DNA from: Rotaria socialis
Lineage: Eukaryota > Rotifera > Eurotatoria > Philodinida > Philodinidae
NCBI GenBank assembly: GCA_905331475.1
Contig: CAJNYU010002220.1
Span: 248,001 to 312,000, forward strand
Direction: 5' to 3'
DNA: 64,000 nt
Positions within the stretch are counted from its first letter, which is position 1; the number at the start of each line of letters is the position of its first letter. Of this stretch, positions 30,996-43,100 are shown piece by piece. Position numbers and translations under genes: made by a program. The notes below the pieces were generated by a model, which was not told the origin of the DNA, ran no database searches, and saw only the letters and a program-made list of their open reading frames with translations.

Positions 30996-31580
30996 ATATC
31001 ATTTTATTTTCGTTTGTATAGAATAATTTCATTTATGGCATTGAGATTGTTTGGTCAAATTGATCATGCATTTAATCATGTGTTCTTCGTTCGTTTTAAT
31101 TGTTTTGTTCGTTGTTTTCTTTTTATATTTCTTATTATTCTTCATAATTTATTTCAATGTAACAATGCTGCGATTAGTTCAGGGATTTGACTGAATAATA
31201 ATAAAAAAAATAATATCATTTATATTTTATATTAACTTGTAAAAAGACAGTGGATGAAAACTAGTGAAAATCATGTTATGATACCATCATTCGGCATTGA
31301 GAGATTTGGTGAATATTGAGAATCACCATAGTAAGTAATAGAAGAAATGTTTTTAAATAAAATTTGCTGGATTTTGCACTTTTTTTATAAATAAATATAA
31401 GAAAAAATTTAACGAACGCCTGAAGTACGTGGTTTGTTTTTATATGTAGGCGTCATTGAGAAAAATAATATTCATTCTGAATGCATTGATATGATAAAAT
31501 AATTGAAAGGAACGCTCGAAAATTAGATTTGTTACTTTTAATGAGAATAATAAAGAAAAGACGATTTAAATAAATAATTA
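30996..31580. other. no gene recognised; Argonaute 3' flank
   Basis: 3' UTR and AT-rich spacer, no coding signal. Confidence 0.5.
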
Positions 31581-31910
31581 ATGCGATGCGAAGCATAGCA
31601 TTTATGTAATCCGTCGCGAATTTTCTTTTGCTTTTGCTTTCTCGACGTACGCATCTTTTTCATCATTTTGTCACCCGATGATCTCGAGTACGGAAAATCA
31701 TAGAAAAATTATTAAAACGAGCGATGAAATTATCGAGATGGAAACTTTTTACATCTTTTTTCGAATCTTCAATCTGAAGTTCCGTTCACTCAGAAATATG
31801 GTTCCAAAATGACGAAAATGAAAGAATTTATCGCGAGATATCTAAAATGACGTCATCAACATATGTTATTCACTATACCCTATTCATTTACAGGTGATGT
31901 CAGATAATGA
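31581..31910 (-). repeat. partial inverse copy of the 23989-24779 element
   Basis: Begins ATGCGATGCGAAGCATAGC on the plus strand. Its reverse complement follows the right half of the other element closely, including the stretch of GCAAAAGCAAAAGAAAA and the TGATGACGTCATTTTA motif. The opposite terminus was not found, so the copy appears truncated. Confidence 0.7.
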
Positions 31911-33149
31911 ATCATAGCGTTAATTAACCGATCTGGCCTCGGATTGCACTTCTTAAAAATATAGGAATCCTTAGAGAATCAAGCTTGTCAAAAATATAGG
32001 ATTTTCGATAAAAAATGATAAAAAGAGAGGACGTTTTATACACCGTTTCTGTTCAATTGTTTTGGCGTTTTTTAACTGCTCTGCTTGAAAATCGTTTTAA
32101 TGAAGCTGTTATAAACAGTTCAACCGTAGCAAAGATCCTTCTGTGATTTTTCCTACTGAAATAAGTCGCTAATTCGAGGATCATTATAAAAGGTTTTCAC
32201 AAATTGATAAATAACAATAAAGTAGATCATAAACTTTGAAAAAACAAATACATAAAAAAGACAAATACTATTCTTCATGATAAAAAGGGGCGTTTCAGGT
32301 TACGGACATGAGTTCCCAAAAATTCTCAACCTAATTTTATTGTTCTGGTAATCAGCATTCATCGCTTATTATTTTCCACAAGTTTATTTTGTATTTTATC
32401 ATAACTCAATTCTTTCTGGTAATAAATAAATGAAAATACATGTACATAGGATAGAAAATATTTTCTTTTGGTAACAATATCCTCAAAATACAGAGAGAAG
32501 CTTTTCATCTAGGGGTATATATATACAGCTTTTATATCTAACTAAAACTCCGAAAACTCCTAAACTAGTACATGATCACTTTGTGAATGTTTTTTTCTTT
32601 TGAACTATTTTGTATTTTATGCTTAGTCTTAGTATTAAACAATGTCTCAGTCAGCCCACTAAATAGGCGAAAGGAAAAATACTGTTTAGAACAAATGTCA
32701 CTATAATACACGGATTTGTCCAAAACGCATGATTATACACATTAAAAGTTTTCTTTCGTCGAAAGACAATAGCAAAATTAAGAGAGTTTCGGAAATTTTC
32801 TACTTTTTTCGATACAATATAGGAAAAAATAGGAAAAAATAGGACAAAAATAGGACGTGTTTGAAAATATAGGAATTATAGGAAATATAGGTCGAATCGC
32901 AGCCCAATATTAAGAAGTAACTATTGTACAATTAAATTAAGAAATCAATAAACAATTATACCCGAGTGTGATGCTCGACATGATGGTAGAAAAATACAAT
33001 AAGAAATGAAGAGGAAAAAAGTTATGAAGAATAAGAGAAAAAATCTATATGTTGAAGAAAACGCAACCCACACCCACAACTAGTAAATTTCGTTTTTTTT
33101 GAGATAAAAGTTTCTACTAAGTTTATTTATTAATTTAACAACTATATAG
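31911..33149. other. no gene recognised
   Basis: AT-rich. Contains repeated ATAGGA(A) words near 31960-32010 and 32818-32890 of unknown origin, and a short telomere-like tract at 33067-33078. Any 5' exons of the gene at 33150 would lie here but none were recognised. Confidence 0.45.
33067..33078 (-). repeat. telomere-like tract, two TGTGGG units
   Basis: The minus strand reads TGTGGGTGTGGG. A bdelloid (Adineta) telomere repeat of this unit is described. Two units alone could be chance. Confidence 0.4.
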
Positions 33150-33916
33150 GTACGTCAACAACTTCGACAACATCAACTAGTAAGTCATACATTGTATCTT
33201 AGTATTAATTGTTTTCCTTTTACTCGTAGCATCAACATCATCTACGTGTAAGTGTTTTTTTCTCTTCTTCGTTTTTATATTTTCAAATAAAATCCACGTC
33301 AACTACATCCAGTATCCTATGTGTACAACGAAATTCGTTTTGGTAATCATTCTAGCTACCACTAGTACAACTGCATCAATTGAGTTATATCTTCTTTGTT
33401 CATCTTCTTTAAATTGATTAATCGAAATTATTAGCAACGACTCCAACACCTACGTGTGTTCCAACTTCTGTTGGCTCTGTAAGTACTCTTTTTACGACAT
33501 CATCTGGTAGCATCACTTCGTACACGTGTTTCGCATATGAATGGGCGTCGCCTACTGCAGGTTCAGATACTCTTGCCTTTAATTTTCGTAATGATCCAGG
33601 CCTCTGGTATCTTGATGATGTCTTAGTATACGCTGGAGCTGTTCAAATGCTGAGCAATATACAGGTTTCGAAACTGGTTCCCTTTCGCCTTGGACAAGAA
33701 CAACACCGTATCGATCATGTACAATTTTTTCCAGGTCAAGTAGCTAGTAATTCGCCTCACAGTGGAATTCATGGTGTTATTCATGGAAGTAATGGATGTA
33801 CCGATGAAATTAGCCAACAATTAATAGCTACAGCTGGAAAAGTCTATATAGAGAGTTTTTGGTTAAAATCAGATTCGACAGGCTCTGTCATATCGTGGAC
33901 AGTTACTCTTTCGTAA
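33150..33916 (+). pseudogene. fragment of a Thr/Ser-linker extracellular-type protein with internal frame changes
   Basis: Short exons encode a Thr/Ser-rich linker: about 33150-33179 (TSTTSTTST), 33230-33247, a segment from 33356, and a last exon open from about 33436. The last exon then encodes a domain of about 150 aa: CVPTSVGSV, LAFNFRNDPGLWYLDDVLVY, SNSPHSG, GSNGCTDEISQQ and FWLKSD, ending VISWTVTLS at the stop 33914-33916. I associate this domain with large multi-gene families in bdelloid rotifers, from memory. Between 33661 and 33733 the motif-bearing frame is a different one: there the expected GFETGSLSPWTRTTPY is readable one frame off, and the original frame resumes after a T6 run at 33725-33730. 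The main frame stays open throughout. No signal peptide exon was found, so the gene looks 5' incomplete. Confidence 0.6.
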
Positions 33917-36704
33917 TTTACTTCAACAAAAGACTTGAATCATTTATAACCATCTCCGAAAATAGACCATAAGAAAACTAAAATTTTTGTTTTATGATTT
34001 TTTTTATCTTGTGCGTTCTATTGAAATAATAAATATTGTCTATTACAATAATAGTCCGATCGTTCAATCCCATAATTCACAATGACAAACAATTAAATTG
34101 CCACTCACTATCCCAATATTTAAATAATGATAAGATCAAAGTAAATTGCCATATATTGTATCAGCATTAGAAATAAACTAAACGGTCAATCTTTGCCATT
34201 AAAGACGAGCTTTTGAATGCAAAGCAAGCAATTCGACCTACAAATTGGCATGAACAGTTTTATTTTATGAACTTTTCTCTTATTGTTGATAAGAAACAAC
34301 ACAAAAATATATATTTTTCATTTTTTGATTATTCTTGAATCACATAATGAATAAAAGAAAAGTCTTAAATTACCAAGAATCAAAATTCAATTACTTTGTG
34401 TCTGATTGTGATTGAGAGAGAAAATACCAAGTCGGTTAAGTACTTTCTGTTTCTCATCGGTAAAATTCATATAGAAATATGATCGAATCAGAATGAAAAA
34501 GAAACATTTCTTGAGTTTTTATTTTAGTTTCTAATTTATGCCATATTATTGAAAAACAAGTCTGTTGTGAAGAATGAGATTGGTATTTGGCTCTGATTAT
34601 TTGAGCAAATAATTAAACTAAAAGACAGATGCAACTAATACAATAGGTAAAGCAACACGAATTATCATTGACATAAAAAATAAAAAAATTCAAGCAATAA
34701 ACTTCTTTTTCATATGATTGATTGCATATGTCATTAAGACATCGATACATATACGATATGCATTTCTCGATTTTCATCTCGTATAACAGAAATGGCAAAT
34801 TTCTTCACAACAAGTAAGACTTTGTACTTTGAGCACTGTTAGAGTTAAAAATGATTTTTAAAATTTCAACTAGTTATAACCTCAAGTTATAATTAAGTTC
34901 GAGTTATAACATAAGTTGAAAGCATTTAAACAAAGGAAAAAACAAACGAAATTTTTTTCAGTTATAACTAGTTATAACTGTTTGTAACTCCCACAGTGAC
35001 TTTGAGGGAGGAGTGTTTTAAACAAATTGAAGAAAAAAATGATTTTTTTTCTAAACTCTTCTTCTTTTATTTCGTTGAAAAGAAGAAAGATATTTTTGAC
35101 TGTGAATGAGAGTAAAGATCATGGTAATATTGCGAGTCCAGTGGAAGTAATAGAAGTAGTAAGTTTCAGTTTCTTCTATTCAAGGTTTTTTCCAACTATT
35201 TGAATGCTGATTTCACATGTTTTTTTAACATCTAAAATGAATACTAAATAGTAAATAGCTAGAGTATCAACAATAATTATAAGCATGTCGATTTCGAGTG
35301 ACTGTTGTTTTTAGTATGAAAAATTCTATTTGATTAAATGCTTTCTTTGTGCAGAAACTATGATAAGTTGCTTTCGTTTAATGGAGATCTTTCAAAACAG
35401 AGTTTCATAATATCTAAAATTTAATATTTGATAACAAAAAAAATAGGAATTTATTCTTATTTGAATATTCTATAGTCTAACTTGACAGACGTCCTTGGTC
35501 TTTGTTTGATAGCAATAAGTAAGCTAGATATATTTCTACTTGAAATCATTAAAATCTATATTAAGACATAATCATGCGGAACGATATCAACACACCCTAA
35601 ATTTTGAATGAAATTATAATCGTTCGTCCTAATATGCCGACAACGTTTCGATATTTAGTGAGACTATTGAAATTTTAAGGACTGGAAGTTTTGAAATAGA
35701 TTCTTTTCCTCTTTGAATACGATCCACAGTTCATCTCTCATTTGGCGAAATATTCTCTTGCGAATATAAATCAAATTGTTCAATAAATGATTAACAAGCT
35801 TCTTGCATGAACATTAGGTTCCGATCAAAATTCAATGGGTCGATTACAGGTATTTCAGTATATATTGGACACAATGTGATCACATATGTTTAACAATTGT
35901 ATTTCATTGAGTCAAATATTGTAGCTTTTTTGTTTCATGATAACCGATATATATATATATAGTACATGAATTGTTATTATTCTAGATGTATATTTCCACG
36001 ATCTTCCACAAATTGCGATGTGTTACCGAAAGATTAATAACCATGTGAAAAAATATGAATAAATCAGAAATGAAGAGAATTTCTGAGAGAGTAGGTGTGT
36101 ATCAATGTAACATTCACACCCACATCCACACCCACCGTCAAATATTTCAACACTCATAGAAGTTTTAAATAATCGCGAAGAAGCCATTTACGGAAAGAAT
36201 AGTACCGAATCGTAGAACACCTTTCAACCGTTCGAAATCTATTAAATAAAACGAATAGTTAGTATGTGCCCATAATTCGACTCAGGCCCAACATTGAGAT
36301 GATCGTAAACCAGTTGAATACGGGCAGTTAATCACAAGACTACGGTCGTAAATGGACCGTATTTCACCCATTTGGTATCGACTGTATTATGGCCGCTCTT
36401 TTACGTGTCGTGTATGGCTAACAACAGCCTGAAAATCTAGTATCCGACCGTTTACAACGACCGAGCTTGTTTGACCTGGGGGTGACTCATCTAATCAATA
36501 TCAAATATTGCGCCACTTTGTGATAGCGCCCTCTATTTGTTTTTTTCTATTTTTTGCAAGCCAATTTTCAAGAACTGAATTCGATAAATGAAAATTTGCT
36601 TCATTTTTGTGGTATATAAGTTGTATCTAACCGCGCCCAAAAACCTGAAAACCAATCATCATTCAGCGTTTGCTATTGCTTCACTTTATTTCCTTATTTC
36701 CTTA
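33917..36704. other. 2.8-kb stretch without a recognised gene
   Basis: AT-rich. A cluster of AGTTATAAC words in both orientations lies at about 34869-34990, including the palindrome-like AGTTATAACTAGTTATAACT. A telomere-like tract is at 36113-36136. No coding signal. Confidence 0.5.
36113..36136 (-). repeat. telomere-like tract
   Basis: On the minus strand about three to four degenerate TGTGGG units follow each other (TGGGTGTGGATGTGGGTGTG). Same unit as at 33067-33078. Confidence 0.4.
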
Positions 36705-36830
36705 GGCCCCAAACAGACCAAAAAGATAAAACAGAATTAACCACTAAATCGTCTCGAAAAGATGACTTAAGTGTGAATTAACCAATCACGTTGCTTAATT
36801 CTGTGTTCTTTTTTTGGTCTGCTTGGGGTC
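36705..36830. mobile_element. 126-bp MITE, PIF/Harbinger-like
   Basis: Terminal inverted repeats GGCCCCAAACAGACCAAAA and TTTTGGTCTGCTTGGGGTC, extending inward to an ACAGAATTAA match, so the element can fold back along most of its length. It is flanked by TTA on both sides (36702-36704 and 36831-36833), the 3-bp target site preferred by PIF/Harbinger transposons. Non-coding. Confidence 0.8.
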
Positions 36831-37167
36831 TTACAGACTAGTGGATAAGGGTCATACTAAATGTGAAATATTTCTTCAATGATTTTTATCGAATTGAGTT
36901 CATTTAATTATAAATGAATTAATTGTTATTTCAGTCAAAACTCTACTGGTGCTTCTTTTTTTCCTTTTGCCATCATTAACAACCTCATTCAAGCGAACTA
37001 TGCTGATACCTAAATGTTCCAATATGAAAATAGACAATCGAGGAAAGAGTTTTCTTTTCAAACTATGACATTTAGATGTATTCGAATTGATAGATTACAA
37101 AAGAAAAACATTTCGTATTCAATAATCGACGTCGGATAAATGTTTTTTTAATTGATATTTCATAAAA

Positions 37168-40100
37168 TTGTATTTTACATGTAATATTGCTTTTGAAGAT
37201 AAAAGCATGTTTTTAAATAAAAGCTTGCATCCATTATACCGATATCAATATTTACTGATTCGCTATCGGAAAACAAACAAAAACTATTCGATTACATCAT
37301 CCTCATCGAATAATTTAAATTCAACCATGAAGTCACTTGTTGATTCAAAACAATATGAAAAAGCTTTGAAACTTTTCAATGAACAATCTCAAATTTCAAC
37401 AGATTTTACAATAAACATGGCAATAAAGGCTTGTACAAAGCTGCATGATTATCAACAAGGAGTCAACATTAAAGAAAAGCTTTCATCAAAAACACTCAAC
37501 AATCCGTATATTCAAACATCATTAATACATTTTTATAGTGAGTCACTGTTTTACCAATAGAAGGCATCATTACATTAAAATATTAACGAATGGATGTTCT
37601 ATATATACATTTTCACAGAATATTTTTGAGTAAATGATACACAGAACTCCAGTTTTTTTTAAATTTGTTGCTCAAATACGAGTTCTATAATTATTTCTCA
37701 TGAAGTCTTTTTTTATTCATTTTTGTAAACAAACATTTTAGAAAATATACCAAACAATCCACCAATTATTACGAGAGAGTTAGAAAAAGTAGTCGTTTTC
37801 ACTTTGAATTATTCGTATGTCATTTGATCATTTAAATCGACGTTTGAAAAAGCACGAAGAGATTTTTCTTTATGATTTTATTTGATATATTTTCAGTGTT
37901 TTTTTTTATATTCTTATCTAAAATCTATAGAAATAGAAGAATTCAACAATCGAACATTAGAAATTAAGAAAATCAAATAATCTCGATCTTCAAATAAGTA
38001 AAAGTGTTGAGATAGAGTCTGAAAAAGATGAGACGTCAAATTTCGTCTTTTAGTCAATGAGAAAAATGTTTAATGATAGTGATGATCGAAAATCATCATT
38101 CGAATTAACCATAAAAATTGGATTCTTTTTTATTTGTTTTCGATTTTAATACGTAATATCAACAAATCATCGTGTTTTCCTTAATTAACACACAATAACC
38201 AATATAAAACATTCTATTATATTCAACTAGTGTGTTTATTAATTACTTGATTCTATTTTTCTTATTAGTGCAATGTCATAAAGTTGATCATGGCTATCAT
38301 CTATTCTCTAAAATTGTTAACAAATCAAATCCAATGTATGCATCAATGTTTAAAGGTTACCAAGTTATTTTCTAATGTACTCACTACGAAAGATTTGTTA
38401 ATTAATAGGTCTAATTACTAATAATATGTCTGAAAAAGTGTTGGACCTATTTGATGAGATGATAATTGAACCTGATAGTGTAACTCTCACAGTTTTATTT
38501 AATGCATGTGCTCAAATTGCCAACAATCGAGCGATGAAGATTGGGAAAAATCTTCTTCATAAAATGCCTACTAATTATCAAAACAACAATGTTCTACTAA
38601 ATTCAGCAATAGACATGTTAATGAAATTTCGTGATATTGAGAATGCTGAACATGTTTTTCAATCAATGAAGAAGAAAGATATTATTAGTTATAATGTGAT
38701 GATAAAAGGTAAGATATAGGGTGTCCGGAAAATCATAAACCACGAGAAAAACATTTTGAATATCTGTCGTATTTCGATTGAATGAGCTGATATTTTTATA
38801 CAAAACAATGGATTTATTCCTTAGGTCAAGAATAATAAACATCAAACTATTTTAATTAATTCTGTTGACTAGTGTCTTTAGCTTTCGTACAGATATTACA
38901 GATAGATGTCTTGTTAGTCAATATCCGCTCAAAATTTTATCCATAAAGCCGTAAGACTTTGTTGGCAAAACTACCATATTGATTTTTTTGTAATTTCTGA
39001 AAAGTGAGTTTTCTATTGTATTCAAGAGGGAATGCCACCAATTGTTCAATCGCTTTTGCTTTAAAGTTATTTGCATTATATAGTTTCAAAACTCTGAAAA
39101 CAAATTTGAGCAACTAGCTTATTGTTACGAAAATAATCCATTTGTAAGATATGAGTGCCGTGGTCCCTTCTCAGAAAAATTGATTTTCGAATTTTGACTT
39201 GAAACTTTACACAGACACACGTCCCAATTAGAATAATTCTCTGTAAAAGTTTTAGGCCTTTTGATTTGTTTGTTTCATCAAATCTGCTGCTGTATTTGAA
39301 CGAATGAAAATACACATTTTCATGATAGTTGTTTCTGACAATAGGAACAATAGAAAGATCTGAAACGCTCACAGAAAGTTTTCCTTATTGAGGCGCGCAT
39401 CTATATAACGTTTTAAGTCAAAATTCGAAAACCAATTTGTTCCAATTTTTCTGAGGAGAACCACGATAATCACTAAAAGCCGTACCTCACAAATCAATTA
39501 TCTTCGTAACAATAAGCTATAACTACCCAACCTTTTTTTCGAGTATTCATAACTCTTTTGATGATCTTTCTTCATCAGTGGTATCCATGGTAAAAATATC
39601 AAGACATTTGATCGAAACAGGACGGAGATTTTCAAATTTTCGTTTGGCTAATGACTTTTTGAACACTATATATATTTTAATATCATTTTAAATATTGTGA
39701 AATTTAACTTAGGATATGCTACAAATGAAATGTCAGAAAAAGCATTAAATTTATTCGAACAGATACATTTAAACTTAGATAATGTGACCTATATTATTAT
39801 TTTTAATCTATGTGCTGAACTTGCAAATGATCGAGCGAAAAACATAGGAAAAAAACTTCTCGTTGAAATGCCTAATAACTATAGAAATGATAATGTTATT
39901 CTAAATTCAGCAGTGCACATGCTAACGAAATTTGGTGATATGGAAGGTGCTGAAAATATTTTTCGATCAATCAAGAAAAAAACAATTATTAATTACGGCA
40001 GTATGATGAAAGGTAATATATAATGAATATCATTTTAAATATTATGAAATTTAACTTAGGATATGTTGCAAATGAAATGTCTGAAAAAGCATTAGATCTA

Positions 40101-43100
40101 TTCGAACAAATACATATAAATTTAGATCATGTAACTTATACTATTGTTTTTAATGCATGTGCTCAACTTGCTAATGATCGAGCAAAGAAAATTGGAAAAA
40201 AACTTCTTGATGAAATGCCGAATAATTATCGAGACGAAAATATTGTATTGGCATCGGCAATACATATGTTAATGAAATTCGGTAATGTTGAAAATGCTGA
40301 AAATATTTTTCAATCGATTAAGAAAAAAGATATTATCACTTACAATTCTATGATAAAAGGTAATATAATTATAATGAATATCATTTTAAATATTATGAAA
40401 TTTAACTTAGGATATGTTGCAAATGAAATGTCTGAAAAAGCATTAGATCTATTCGAACAAATACATATAAATTTTGATCATGTAACTTATACTATTGTTT
40501 TTAATGCATGTGCTCAACTTGTCAATGAACAAGCAAAACAAATTGGAAAAAAGCTTCTTGACGAAATGCCGAATAATTACCGAGACGAAAATATTGTATT
40601 GGCATCGGCAATACATATGTTAATGAAATTCGGTGATGTTAAAGGTGCTGAAGATATTTTTCAATCAATTAAAAAGAAACATATTGTTGCTTATGGTGCT
40701 CTTTTAAATGGCTATAATTCAAATGATGATCCATCAAAATGTTTTAAGATTCTGACAGAAATGCAAGATCTTGATATTATTCCCAATGAGATTATATGGA
40801 ATATATTAATCGGTGCATGTTCACAAATCGGTATGCTTTTGAAAGGTCAATATATTGTTGATCAAATTCCTTTGCATATGCAAACTAAAAAACAAATACA
40901 AAACTCTTTAATTGATATGTGGGTAAATAATAATAATCAAAAAATATTGAGCATTTTTGATTTTGTTCATTCATTTTTTGTTTTGTTCTTTTGTAGGGTA
41001 AATGTGGTTCAGTTAAAAATGCCGAAGATGTATATAAATCAGTTTCTGATCGTGATGCAATCACTTACAATGCAATGAGTAAGGAAATTTAATTTTATTG
41101 GAATATTCTTTTGATTATGGGAGTTTATTTTTTTCAAGTTAATACATTTGGCCGTAATGGAATGGGTTTCGAAGCTATTAAACTATACAGAGAGATGCCG
41201 AATAATCTACGTGATGAAATTTCACATATTTGCATTTTAAACGCATGTTCTCATTCGGGTCTTCTTGATCAGGCTCAGATAATCTTCAACGAAATTCCAA
41301 TCAAAACAGAAAGAATCATCACTATCATGGTCTATTGTTTTCTATAATTAATTACATTTCATATTACTAATTAGTTTAGTATTTTAGATTGATTGTTTAA
41401 GTCGTTTGTTTGTATTTGATGAAGCACAAAAGTTAATAGATGATTATGAAAAAACGAACGCGCCATATTTTGTTATGTATAGTAAGTATTTTTCATACTA
41501 TTAGTAAGATGAAAAAGAATGTAATGTTCAATGAAGACATGAATTGTTTCATTGGTTCTGAGCGATTTTCGTTTAAGAAACATAGAGATTTTTAAGTCTT
41601 TAGTCATACATGTTTCCTAAAAATATTTTTGAGATACAAAAATACTGTAATTACAGCCAGTCCAAAAAGTATCCGCGCATCCCTATGTTTTTTTCGTATT
41701 TCTTAGTTTGTAAAGCAGAAATCAAACTTTTATATTTTTGCCAAGTAGATAGTTCTTACTTCGAACGAGGTTCTCTATAAAAACAAATCATCAATTTTGA
41801 CAATCATTTTAAATTTGGGAATGTCTCCTGAAAATGTTCGGTTTTTGAATATGCTAGGCGATCGCTTTGGTAACATCAGAATTGGGAAAGCGAAAATTAA
41901 TCGAGAATTTTATGGAAAAAAAATAAAATGTTCAACTGAATAAATGAACTAAAGCATTAATAAAAGAAAAAGGAAGACATCATTGCAGAAATACAGATCA
42001 CTACAACGAAGCGTATGTTGAGAGTGTGTGGATGCGAGTGGCGTCGGTTTCAAGAAGATTCACCCTGATAGCTATGCTCACTGTTTAATTTATCGGTTGT
42101 CCGTCTTGGGATTATTTTTTTTTCTGGGAAAATATGACGTGTAGTTTAATCATCATATGGAACTAGGCGAAAAAGTAAGAAGTAATAGAGGCAGCTTATA
42201 TCCAAATTTGTTTTTCATTGCATGGTGCTGACTATTGTGTTTTTTTTTCTTTTTTACTATGAATTAGTCGACTATTTTTCGTATCGACCAATTCTCGTCG
42301 ATCCGTTTCCAGCATTGATAGTTATAGACCTCGTATATATTTTTCATGCCGAATATGTTCAGTTTTGAAAGCTCTTTTCGAATCTATTTTCAGATTTCCA
42401 CTAACACAAGACAACTCTGTAATTGAGTTGGAATTGTCAAGAGTTGGTTGAAAAAAACTTGAAAATTTGAATTTTTTGCCAATTCCGAAACCTTTCTTTA
42501 ATACTCCCATAAATTCCTACCACAGGTACGGATAGCACGAAACAAATTGGTCTTGACTGATATAAAGCATCCATAGGTAATTGTATTCTTCATCAGGGGA
42601 AATATCAACTTTCATACTATACTTCAGGAATTGGTGCACTCTATGTCATAGTGTTCCACAGATTCAGATTTTTCTATCGTTATCTATCTTACTGTTACCC
42701 GTGCCAGACCCGCCGGTTGCAATATTCTCTCTCACGTTCGATACATTTCATGATGATAATGTACTTGAATAGTATCAAAAATTAGTTTCGCAGACTCATC
42801 CCTTTATGAGCAATCTAGATATATAAGTTTTATAATCTACAAGAGATGAAAAATATTTATTTTAAAATTCAAAAAAATTTGCACGCATTTTAGTATGAAA
42901 GATGAAGTTTTAGTGAAAATGAACCATTGAAGACGATTAAAAAAATCTAATTATGTATAAAAGAAATGAACAAAAATTTGCTTCAATTTAGTATGACTTT
43001 CATTTTCTATGAATGCATTGCTCATTTTTCTTATTTCAGTGGCTTTATTATCGGGTGCACGTAATAATCGCAATATGACATTATCTGAAAAGATATATAA

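Noticed and set aside
38663-39372. Minus-strand open frames at 38663-38845 and 39076-39372
   Set aside because: They lie in the intronic inverted-repeat element and have no motif.
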